Positions 1 through 5,280 of a stretch of 5,403 nt of DNA are shown here, piece after piece (within the stretch, counting starts at the first letter, position 1; each line of letters begins with the position of its first letter). Under the pieces are notes generated by a model, which saw nothing but the letters and a program-made list of their open reading frames with translations, ran no database searches and was not told the origin of the DNA. Source of the stretch: an uncultured Leucothrix sp. (GTDB lineage Bacteria; Pseudomonadota; Gammaproteobacteria; Thiotrichales; Thiotrichaceae); NCBI GenBank assembly GCA_938004025.1, contig CALKXC010000176.1, forward strand, positions 1 through 5,403, given 5' to 3'. A program made the position numbers and the translations under genes.

Positions 1-452
1 CCAGGAACGTTTTGAGGGATGACAGGGTGTCCTCCCGTTGCAATGACAATCTTATCTGCGGTGTAAGTTTGGCCGTCAACTTCAAGCGTATGGTCATCGA
101 CAAAACGAGCAAAGCCCCGAATTAGGTCAATTTTACGATCGGCTAGAAAGCTGTCTTGGTACCAATCGTTAATGTTTCCAATGTAGTTATCACGTTTTGC
201 GACTAGCTTCGCCCAGTCAAGTTTGCCGCGAGTAACTTCAAAGCCGTAATCTTCTGCATCAGCAAGCGCGTGTGACAGGCCCGCGCCATACCACATGATT
301 TTTTTCGGTACGCAGCCTACGTTAACACAAGTGCCGCCCAGTTCACCGGCTTCGATGACGGCTGTTTTAGCACCGTATTCGGATGCCCTTTCAACAACCG
401 ATAATCCGCCACTACCCGCGCCAATAGCTATTAAATCGTAATGCGTACTCAT
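1..452 (-). CDS. gor: Glutathione-disulfide reductase, N-terminal part (gene cut by window edge)
   Basis: This FAD-dependent cytoplasmic enzyme reduces glutathione disulfide to GSH with NADPH. The visible 150 codons cover the FAD-binding domain and the start of the next segment. A dinucleotide-binding GxGxxG motif (GAGSGG) lies at residues 11-16. The redox-active disulfide motif GGTCVNVGCVPKK has Cys42 and Cys47, the same numbering as in E. coli Gor. RGFARFVD lies near 112-119 and the ATGG motif at 138-141. The C-terminal NADPH and dimerisation domains lie beyond the left edge. The start is ATG at 450-452, with an AAGGAA ribosome site at 461-466 and an 8-base gap. It is divergent from an OxyR-type regulator, which fits thiol-stress control. 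The match to E. coli Gor is close along the whole visible part, and the CVNVGCVPKK form argues against dihydrolipoamide dehydrogenase or mercuric reductase. Confidence 0.95.
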   Translation of the reverse strand, partial: MSTHYDLIAIGAGSGGLSVVERASEYGAKTAVIEAGELGGTCVNVGCVPKKIMWYGAGLSHALADAEDYGFEVTRGKLDWAKLVAKRDNYIGNINDWYQDSFLADRKIDLIRGFARFVDDHTLEVDGQTYTADKIVIATGGHPVIPQNVP

Positions 453-482
453 TGAGCCTATTCCTTGTTTCAACAATGTTAA

Positions 483-511
483 ATCATAGTTTAACCATAA
501 GAGAGTCATAA
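483..511 (-). promoter_or_regulatory. Candidate promoter of gor
   Basis: Read on the minus strand, TATGAT (483-488, 5 of 6 matches to the -10 consensus) is preceded at 17 bases by TTATGA (506-511, 3 of 6 matches to -35). The predicted transcript would begin about 25 bases before the gor ATG and include its AAGGAA ribosome site. The weak -35 would suit an activator-dependent promoter, but that is inference. Confidence 0.35.
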
Positions 512-519
512 CAGAAGTA

Positions 520-546
520 TTGTGTCTTCTCAGTGTTGTATATAGT
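520..546 (+). promoter_or_regulatory. Candidate promoter of the oxyR-like gene
   Basis: TATAGT (541-546, 5 of 6 matches to -10) follows TTGTGT (520-525) at a short 15-base spacing. A start near 553 would give a leader of about 30 bases before the ATG at 584. If this is right, the upstream in-frame GTG at 533 lies inside the promoter and cannot be the start codon. Confidence 0.3.
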
Positions 547-583
547 CTATTGTTTGTCTCCTAATGTCCCATTGAATAAAATA

Positions 584-1474
584 ATGAATTTACCTACATT
601 GAAGCAATTACGCTATTTCGTAGCGTTAGAAGAAAATGAGCATTTTGGAAAGGCTGCAGAGTCCTGTTTTGTTTCTCAATCAGCTTTTAGTGTTGCCATC
701 AAAGAGCTTGAGGCACAGCTTGGTGCTCAACTAGTTGACCGGACTAATAAAAACGTCACCATCACTCGCGTGGGAAGGGAGGTGGCCAATCACGCAAGGC
801 ATTGCTTGAGAGATGTTGAATATTTGGCGGAGGTTGCGAGAAGCAATCAAGAGTCTTTGACTGGACGCTTAAATATGGGTGTAATCCCTACAATCGCGCC
901 CTTCGTATTGCCTTCGTTAATGCCTCGACTTAGAGAGTCTTACCCTGATCTACAGCTCTATTTACGAGAAGGCACAACCCAAGCTATTTACTCAGCGTTG
1001 ATGGGGGGAGAGTTAGATGTGGTTTTACTGGCATTGCCTTATAAATTAAGTAATGTAGAAACGTATTCCTTATTTAAAGATCACTTCTTGCTGGCATGCC
1101 ATAAAGACACCCGCTTCTTAAATCCTGATGATTATCGTTTTGAAAACTTGCCCGATGAGAGTGTCTTGTTGCTGGAGGACGGTCATTGCCTCAGAGATCA
1201 TGCATTATCTGCCTGTAAAATACAGCATCAAGAAACGGTCAGTCGTTTCGCGGCTAGCAGTCTTTATACGCTAATTGAAATGGTGGACTCTGATATTGGT
1301 ATCACCTATCTAACCGAGATGGCTAAAGACTCAATGATTCTTAAACATACGGATATTAAAACCTATCCGATGGGAGAGGAACGTTATCGAGAGATTGGAT
1401 TGGCGTGGCGAAAAGGCAGTGCAAGGAGTGAGGAGTTTGAGTTGTTGGGTGAAGTGATAAAGGCGAGTCATTAG
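584..1474 (+). CDS. oxyR: OxyR-type LysR-family redox transcriptional regulator
   Basis: A 296-residue LysR-family regulator (E. coli OxyR has 305). The N-terminal winged helix-turn-helix spans about residues 5-65 and the substrate-binding-like regulatory domain follows from about 92. The key evidence is the segment LLLEDGHCLRDHALSAC. Cys202 and Cys211 align with the peroxide-sensing pair Cys199/Cys208 of E. coli OxyR, with the same 8-residue spacing, and His201 and Arg204 flank the sensing cysteine as in OxyR. IPT at 101-103 matches the IPT segment carrying the OxyR active-site Thr. The recognition-helix region reads SQSAFSVAIKELE, unlike SQPTLSGQIRKLE in E. coli. I chose ATG 584 because it gives the normal family N-terminus (MN..LKQLRYFVAL); the longer reading frame from GTG 533 adds 17 non-homologous residues. 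There is no evident Shine-Dalgarno sequence. The gene is divergent from gor, a known OxyR target in enterobacteria. It could be an OxyR paralogue rather than the orthologue. Confidence 0.85.
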   Translation: MNLPTLKQLRYFVALEENEHFGKAAESCFVSQSAFSVAIKELEAQLGAQLVDRTNKNVTITRVGREVANHARHCLRDVEYLAEVARSNQESLTGRLNMGVIPTIAPFVLPSLMPRLRESYPDLQLYLREGTTQAIYSALMGGELDVVLLALPYKLSNVETYSLFKDHFLLACHKDTRFLNPDDYRFENLPDESVLLLEDGHCLRDHALSACKIQHQETVSRFAASSLYTLIEMVDSDIGITYLTEMAKDSMILKHTDIKTYPMGEERYREIGLAWRKGSARSEEFELLGEVIKASH

Positions 1475-1545
1475 AATAATTAATTGATGATTCATGGCAA
1501 ACCCTACAGCTGGACTAGGTAACTCAACCTCTTGTCACTAGAATT

Positions 1546-1574
1546 CGATCTGTTTTAAAAGTAATGGCTATACT
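1546..1574 (+). promoter_or_regulatory. Candidate promoter of the glycosyltransferase gene (weak)
   Basis: The 131-base gap between the regulator stop and the glycosyltransferase start contains TATACT (1569-1574, 5 of 6 matches to -10), preceded by A+T-rich sequence but with no good -35 at 16-18 bases. A start near 1581 would leave a leader of about 25 bases. I saw no convincing terminator for the upstream gene in this gap. Confidence 0.25.
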
Positions 1575-1605
1575 GATTTTAATCATAAAAATTTTGGTAT
1601 AGAGC

Positions 1606-2766
1606 ATGATAAAAGTTGCCCATATTTCTACCGGACTAGAAACAGGCGGGGCAGAAGTCCAGTTAATGCGCCTGATTGCTGCGATGGATCACAATGAGTT
1701 TGAGATGATGGTGATTTCAATGGATAGGGAGACTTATCTGGCTGATAGAATCCGTGAGCTAGGTGTTCCGGTGACATCCCTGTCATTAAAGCAAACACCC
1801 CTTAAGCTTTGGAAAGGATTTAAAGTCCTAAGAGATTTTAACCCTGACGTCATACATGGAACCATGTATCAAGGTGGTGTAATGGGGACGGTTTTTCGAC
1901 GTTTTCTCCCGAAAAACCCTCACGTTATTTGGACCGTTCACGAGCCGCTTGAGCACTACGACGAAGAGCCCTTACGCAAGCGTTTGCAATTAAGATTGTG
2001 GGGTAAGATGTCTGGTTCTCCAGAATGCTTGATGTATGTCTCACACCTCAATATGGAGCAGCACGTCCCTTACGGTTTTAATAATTCTAAAGCAGTTGTT
2101 ATTCCAAACGGTGTTGATACAACCCGTTTTGGGCCTGCTCGTGAAAAAGGCATGGCGATTCGCAAGTCTTTAGGGATTCCTGATGACTGCATAGTTATTG
2201 GTAAAACCGCTCGTTATCACCGCCAAAAAAATCATGAAGGTTTTCTTCGCTCAGCAGCACTGTTAGCTGCAAAGCATGAAAACGTTCGCTTCATGCTTGT
2301 CGGCACAAACGTTGATGAGAATAATGAAGTTTTAACAGGGTTAGTTAGTGAGCTGGGTCTTGAAGGTAAGGTTCACATGCTAGGTAATCGTGAAGATATT
2401 CCAGAAATTGTTAATGCCTATGACATTGCTACGCTGACATCGTTAGGCGAAGCATTCCCGCTGACGCTGGGTGAAGCAATGGTTTCAGCTGTGCCTTGCG
2501 TAGCAACTGACGTTGGCGATAACGCTTATATTATTGCTGATACAGGATACGTCGTTCCTGTCGCAGATGATCAGGCTATGACAAACAGTTGGAAGAAAAT
2601 TGTTGTGCTTAGTGATGAGGAGCGGGCTGAGCTAGGCCAAAAAGCTCGCCAGCGTTGCTTGGATAACTTCACGCTCGACCAGCAGGTCCACCAGCATGAA
2701 GAGCTTTACCGTACCCTTCACCGCATTAACGACCGCACCACTCAGTTAAGTGGCGCTACTTCGTAG
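1606..2766 (+). CDS. GT4-family glycosyltransferase (GT-B fold)
   Basis: A 386-residue retaining glycosyltransferase that transfers a sugar from a nucleotide-sugar donor, presumably at the inner face of the cytoplasmic membrane during cell-surface polysaccharide or glycolipid synthesis. The N-terminal acceptor domain starts with the family's typical glycine-rich motif (HISTGLETGGAEVQL, residues 6-20). The linker has VIPNGVDTTRF (165-175). The C-terminal donor domain has Arg203 and Lys208 in TARYHRQKNH, and the E-x7-E motif EAFPLTLGE with Glu282 and Glu290. No signal peptide or membrane segment is seen. The length is normal and all expected motifs are present, so it should be active. The start ATG has only a poor ribosome site (GGTATAGAG directly before it). 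The gene stands alone, without neighbouring sugar-nucleotide, flippase or polymerase genes, so donor and acceptor cannot be assigned. Its stop lies 31 bases from the convergent lipoprotein gene. Confidence 0.88.
   Translation: MIKVAHISTGLETGGAEVQLMRLIAAMDHNEFEMMVISMDRETYLADRIRELGVPVTSLSLKQTPLKLWKGFKVLRDFNPDVIHGTMYQGGVMGTVFRRFLPKNPHVIWTVHEPLEHYDEEPLRKRLQLRLWGKMSGSPECLMYVSHLNMEQHVPYGFNNSKAVVIPNGVDTTRFGPAREKGMAIRKSLGIPDDCIVIGKTARYHRQKNHEGFLRSAALLAAKHENVRFMLVGTNVDENNEVLTGLVSELGLEGKVHMLGNREDIPEIVNAYDIATLTSLGEAFPLTLGEAMVSAVPCVATDVGDNAYIIADTGYVVPVADDQAMTNSWKKIVVLSDEERAELGQKARQRCLDNFTLDQQVHQHEELYRTLHRINDRTTQLSGATS
1890..1918. repeat. Perfect 9-bp inverted repeat inside the glycosyltransferase gene
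   Basis: GGTTTTTCG at 1890-1898 is the exact reverse complement of CGAAAAACC at 1910-1918, with an 11-base loop between them. It lies within codons around residues 95-105 of the glycosyltransferase. No T-run follows on either strand, so it is not a classical terminator, and its function, if any, is unknown. Confidence 0.5.
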
Positions 2767-2797
2767 GTTTTGCAAAAAAGAGGGCCTAGTTAATCTT

Positions 2798-3394
2798 TTA
2801 CGGTTTCCAAATAATTGCTTCCAGCGCCCATTCATATAAAACGGTGCTTGGAGGCAATTTGTTGTCTGGGCCATCCCATTTTCCAACAAACAGGTACAGC
2901 ATGTTGCTTCCGGTGGGCGGCATGCAAAGCACTTTGCCCGACATTTCCTCAACACCCGGTTGACAGTTATAGGCAATATTCCCTGTATAGATGTCAGTAA
3001 ACATTGTGCCCAGTCGGTGCATCAATGCATTATCAATTAAATTGTCTTCGACAATAACTGAATAAATTGATTGTAAATCCAATGTTGGATTAATTGTTAA
3101 CAGTCGCTTAGCGCCTTTGGAAACAAGAATGACAGGGTATGACTCACCTTCTTGAAAGTTGAGTTGCTCGACAACGCTGTAGTTCGGAAATGCTTGTGTG
3201 ATCTTATGTATATTAAAAGGAGTGTTCGGGACAATTGGTCCAACCCCCTTAGCTGAAACCGTCAAGCGATTTTTGTCGCTAGAAGTTTGTTGAGTTGCTT
3301 TAGAATCTTGAGCAGCCGTTATTTCTTCACCACAACCGGATAGCATTAAAATTGTTAATAGAGCGCCAAGCCAATGGTATGTTTTTCTGAGCAT
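2798..3394 (-). CDS. Predicted outer-membrane lipoprotein, DUF1131/YfeY-like
   Basis: A 198-residue putative lipoprotein. The signal peptide starts MLRKTYHW, has a hydrophobic core GALLTILML, and ends in the lipobox LSGC with Cys21 as the lipidation site. Gly at +2 favours sorting to the outer membrane. A Ser/Thr/Gln-rich linker (about 22-42) leads to a folded domain (about 43-198) with GVGPI..NTPF, EGESYPVILVSKG, INPTLDL, RLGTMF, CQPGVEEMSGKVLC, WDGPDNKLPP and a final IIWKP. Two cysteines (144 and 157) could form a periplasmic disulfide. From memory the pattern resembles DUF1131 (E. coli YfeY, a sigma-E-regulated lipoprotein of unknown role); this is not checked by search. I chose ATG 3394 because it has TGGGGA a few bases upstream and gives an ideal signal peptide. 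Upstream starts (3406, 3427, TTG 3454) overlap the likely promoter or lack a ribosome site. It follows hflX on the same strand but probably has its own promoter. Confidence 0.75.
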   Translation of the reverse strand: MLRKTYHWLGALLTILMLSGCGEEITAAQDSKATQQTSSDKNRLTVSAKGVGPIVPNTPFNIHKITQAFPNYSVVEQLNFQEGESYPVILVSKGAKRLLTINPTLDLQSIYSVIVEDNLIDNALMHRLGTMFTDIYTGNIAYNCQPGVEEMSGKVLCMPPTGSNMLYLFVGKWDGPDNKLPPSTVLYEWALEAIIWKP

Positions 3395-3425
3395 GCTTTT
3401 CCCCATACAGAATACATTAGTGAGC

Positions 3426-3454
3426 ATTCTGGCACAGACTGAATAGCTAAACAA
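3426..3454 (-). promoter_or_regulatory. Candidate promoter of the lipoprotein gene
   Basis: Read on the minus strand, TTGTTT (3449-3454) is followed after 17 bases by CAGAAT (3426-3431), with TGC directly before it forming an extended -10. The expected start is about 25 bases before ATG 3394. No sigma-E-like GGAACTT element was seen, although the E. coli YfeY gene is known to be sigma-E controlled. Confidence 0.35.
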
Positions 3455-3504
3455 TAGTTTTTACTTTAGGAGTGTTTGATAAATGCCTAATTTAATGGGA
3501 TTTA

Positions 3505-4803
3505 TTATTTTATTAGTGATTCCAGGCTCAAAGCCTCTTTACGAAGAAGGCTATCAAGGTTTCTTCTTCTGATGGAAACAGAGAGTATGTATTCACCGTT
3601 TTCTCCGCTTTTTTCTTCTGTTATTGCATCTTCACTATAGAGTAAAGCGCGAAGTCGTGAAAGGTTAGGGGGGAGGGTCAGATGACCAATAAAAACTTGC
3701 TCGGAGAATGTTTGGCTAAGTACTTCAGCTACTTGTTCAAGCCCATCACCGTTCATTGCAGAAAGCCATATCCGAGTGGGAATGCCATCGTGTTCCGCAT
3801 CAATTCTCGGCTCTTGATTGAGCAAGTCAATTTTATTCATGACTTCAATCTGAGGTGTCTTCTCTGCTCCTAGAGAAAAGATGACTTCATTTACCTGTGC
3901 TTTATACTCTTCGCGCTGTTCGTCATGGCTGTCAATAACGTGCAGGATTAGGTCTGCCTCAGTTGTTTCTTGAAGTGTCGCTCTAAACGCTGCGACCAAT
4001 TCATGGGGAAGGTCGCGAATAAAGCCAACCGTATCTGCGAGGATTATCGACTGCTGATTGCCAAGGTCAACTCGGCGTAATGTAGGGTCTAAGGTCGCAA
4101 ACAATTGGTCTGCAGCATAGACGTCCGAAGAGGTTAGCTTATTAAACAGCGTTGATTTGCCAGCATTCGTATAGCCAACCAGTGATACCGTTGGTATTTC
4201 TGCTTTCTTTCTAGACTGTCTACCTTGTTCGCGCTGTTTGTTAACTTTTTTCAGTCGCTTATTAATTTGCGTGATTCTAATCGAAATGAGTCGGCGGTCA
4301 GTCTCTAGCTGAGTTTCCCCAGGTCCACGCATACCGATACCACCTTTTTGTCTTTCAAGGTGTGTCCAGCCTCTGATGAGTCGCGTTGACATGTGTCTTA
4401 GCTGAGCGAGCTCTACTTGCAGCTTTCCTTCATGGGAGCGAGCACGTTGGGCAAAAATATCAAGAATTAAGCCGGTTCGGTCCATAACCCGGCATTCTAA
4501 AACCTGTTCAAGATTTCTTTCCTGAGCCGGGCTTAAGTCATGATCAAAGATAACAACATCAGGTTCAGTGTTTTTGACTACCAGTCGGATCTCTTCAGCT
4601 TTACCTTTGCCTACAAAAAGCTTGGAGTCAGGGGAGCTTCGGTTGCCAATAATGAAACCACGGGCATCGGCTCCGGCAGAATGAACAAGTTCTTTAAACT
4701 CGTGTTCATCTCTTTTTTCACCAAGGGAGTTGAAGTTTATTTGAACCAGCACGGCGGAATCTAATCTAGATTCGCCGTGCTTTGGTATGTCGAATAATTC
4801 CAA
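3505..4803 (-). CDS. hflX: Ribosome-associated GTPase HflX
   Basis: A 432-residue GTPase (E. coli HflX has 426) that binds the 50S subunit and splits stalled or stress-inactivated ribosomes. The N-terminal HflX domain (about 15-195) includes LFVGKGKAEEI, FDHDLSPAQERNLE, GLILDIFAQRARSHEGKLQV and the glycine-rich GPGETQLE (160-167). A basic coiled-coil helix follows (about 170-200). The G domain has the P-loop GYTNAGKS (210-217), switch/G3 DTVGF (257-261), G4 NKID (323-326) and G5 SA (348-349), then a C-terminal domain. All catalytic motifs are intact. The start is TTG at 4801-4803. No ATG lies nearby, and an in-frame TAG sits two codons upstream, so TTG is the only standard initiator that yields the family N-terminus. 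There is no clear Shine-Dalgarno sequence. It lies 71 bases after hfq and is probably co-transcribed with it. A strong hairpin lies in codons 8-19. hflK and hflC, its usual followers in E. coli, are absent. Confidence 0.95.
   Translation of the reverse strand: MELFDIPKHGESRLDSAVLVQINFNSLGEKRDEHEFKELVHSAGADARGFIIGNRSSPDSKLFVGKGKAEEIRLVVKNTEPDVVIFDHDLSPAQERNLEQVLECRVMDRTGLILDIFAQRARSHEGKLQVELAQLRHMSTRLIRGWTHLERQKGGIGMRGPGETQLETDRRLISIRITQINKRLKKVNKQREQGRQSRKKAEIPTVSLVGYTNAGKSTLFNKLTSSDVYAADQLFATLDPTLRRVDLGNQQSIILADTVGFIRDLPHELVAAFRATLQETTEADLILHVIDSHDEQREEYKAQVNEVIFSLGAEKTPQIEVMNKIDLLNQEPRIDAEHDGIPTRIWLSAMNGDGLEQVAEVLSQTFSEQVFIGHLTLPPNLSRLRALLYSEDAITEEKSGENGEYILSVSIRRRNLDSLLRKEALSLESLIK
4748..4781 (-). 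repeat. Strong hairpin just inside the hflX coding region
   Basis: The arm 4748-4763 (AGCACGGCGGAATCTA) pairs with 4767-4781 (TAGATTCGCCGTGCT). This gives 15 base pairs, one single-base bulge at 4757 and a three-base loop at 4764-4766. In the hflX mRNA it spans about +23 to +56 from the first base of the TTG start. No U-run follows, so it is not an intrinsic terminator. It may affect initiation, transcript processing or stability. Confidence 0.75.
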
Positions 4804-4830
4804 TCGCTATTCGCTTACAGTGTGGCGATT
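4802..4830 (-). repeat. Small inverted repeat spanning the hflX start codon
   Basis: AATCGC (4802-4807) and GCGATT (4825-4830) are exact reverse complements separated by 17 bases. In the mRNA the second arm includes the first two bases of the TTG start codon, so pairing could hide the initiation site. The stem is only 6 bp, with a shorter alternative pairing (TCGC with GCGA) inside it, so stability is uncertain. Confidence 0.35.
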
Positions 4831-4874
4831 ATGGATAGGCTGAGTTGCCAGAAATCGCTGAGTTTGTTCAATAA

Positions 4875-5108
4875 TTATTCTGATTCTTCGATATTCAATT
4901 TGATCGGACGCGATGGTACAATCGTAGAAATAGCGTGTTTGTATACTAGCTGACTAACAGCGTTTCCTAGCAGTACAACAAACTGATCAAATGACTCAAC
5001 ATGTCCTTGCAGTTTAATTCCATTTACTAGGTAAATCGCAACAGGAATTCTTTCCTTACGTAATGCATTTAGGAAAGGTTCTTGTAGCATGTGTCCCTTA
5101 GACGACAT
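4875..5108 (-). CDS. hfq: RNA chaperone Hfq
   Basis: A 77-residue Sm-like protein that forms a hexameric ring and promotes pairing of small RNAs with mRNAs. The Sm1 region (about 13-47) contains [25 protein letters not shown] and [10 protein letters not shown]. The Sm2 motif is [14 protein letters not shown], with Tyr56, Lys57 and His58 corresponding to E. coli Tyr55, Lys56 and His57. Gln9 and Phe43 of the proximal uridine pocket and Tyr26 of the distal face are kept. The rim patch is RKER (17-20) instead of RRER. The C-terminal tail is very short, ending in the acidic IEESE, compared with about 35 disordered residues in the 102-residue E. coli protein. The start ATG has a strong ribosome site, AAGGAG, 6 bases upstream. 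It lies between miaA and hflX, as in many gammaproteobacteria. Confidence 0.97.
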   Translation of the reverse strand: MSSKGHMLQEPFLNALRKERIPVAIYLVNGIKLQGHVESFDQFVVLLGNAVSQLVYKHAISTIVPSRPIKLNIEESE

Positions 5109-5114
5109 GTGTTT

Positions 5115-5120
5115 CTCCTT
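5115..5120 (-). promoter_or_regulatory. Strong ribosome binding site of hfq
   Basis: AAGGAG on the minus strand lies 6 bases before ATG 5108. This near-ideal site decides the hfq start in favour of 5108 over the internal ATG at codon 7. It contrasts with the missing ribosome site of hflX downstream, suggesting much higher translation of Hfq than of HflX from a shared transcript. Confidence 0.85.
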
Positions 5121-5144
5121 GTGTTCTTTTCAGTTATGGTTATT

Positions 5145-5172
5145 GCTATATTTTATAAAGTCGACTTCGCAA
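5145..5172 (-). promoter_or_regulatory. Candidate promoter of hfq
   Basis: Within the 172-base miaA-hfq gap, TTGCGA (5167-5172, 4 of 6 matches to -35) is followed after 16 bases by TATAGC (5145-5150, 4 of 6 matches to -10) in an A+T-rich stretch (TATAAAATATAGC). A start near 5138 would give a leader of about 30 bases. The rest of the gap shows no terminator or other recognisable element, so read-through from miaA is also likely. Confidence 0.35.
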
Positions 5173-5280
5173 CTTTCAGGCATTCAACGATCACTTCTAG
5201 TCATCGAGGTGCTTCCCAACATTACCCTGAATAATAACAGTATATCTAAGTGAACTAAAAGCACATTTCGCGGTACTAAG

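Noticed and set aside
486..522. Possible OxyR operator (ATAG at 486-489, further half-sites at 22-base steps) in the gor-regulator gap
   Set aside because: Only about 11 of 20 consensus positions of ATAGntnnnanCTAT repeated at 22 bases match by hand count, and another register in the same gap scores about 10, so it is not distinguishable from chance.
533..583. Upstream GTG start extending the regulator by 17 residues
   Set aside because: The added residues do not match LysR/OxyR N-termini, and the GTG overlaps the probable -10 region.
2767..2797. Bidirectional terminator between the convergent glycosyltransferase and lipoprotein genes (AAAAGA ... TCTTTT)
   Set aside because: The stem is only 6 A+T-rich pairs with a 12-base loop. 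The T-rich run on the minus side makes it possible but not supported enough to annotate.
3076..3091. Palindrome AATCCAATGTTGGATT inside the lipoprotein gene
   Set aside because: A 7-bp palindrome with a 2-base centre in A+T-rich coding sequence is easily chance and encodes the plausible family segment INPTLDL.
3395..3454. Longer N-terminus for the lipoprotein (TTG 3454, ATG 3427 or ATG 3406)
   Set aside because: These starts lack ribosome sites, push the signal peptide inward, and overlap the candidate promoter. ATG 3394 has TGGGGA upstream and gives a standard lipoprotein signal.
3466..3492. TTAGG/CCTAA hairpin after hflX as a terminator
   Set aside because: The stem is 5 bp with a 15-base loop and no T-run follows on the minus strand.
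3682..3873. Plus-strand small reading frame opposite hflX (and similar ones at 4540-4764, 2815-3000 and, on the minus strand, 2746-2976)
   Set aside because: They lie across strongly supported genes in other frames, show no recognisable protein features, and are best explained as chance open frames.
5200..5220. Imperfect hairpin (GATCACT / AGTCATC) in the miaA-hfq gap as a terminator or attenuator
   Set aside because: It has an internal C-C mismatch, a three-base loop and no T-run.
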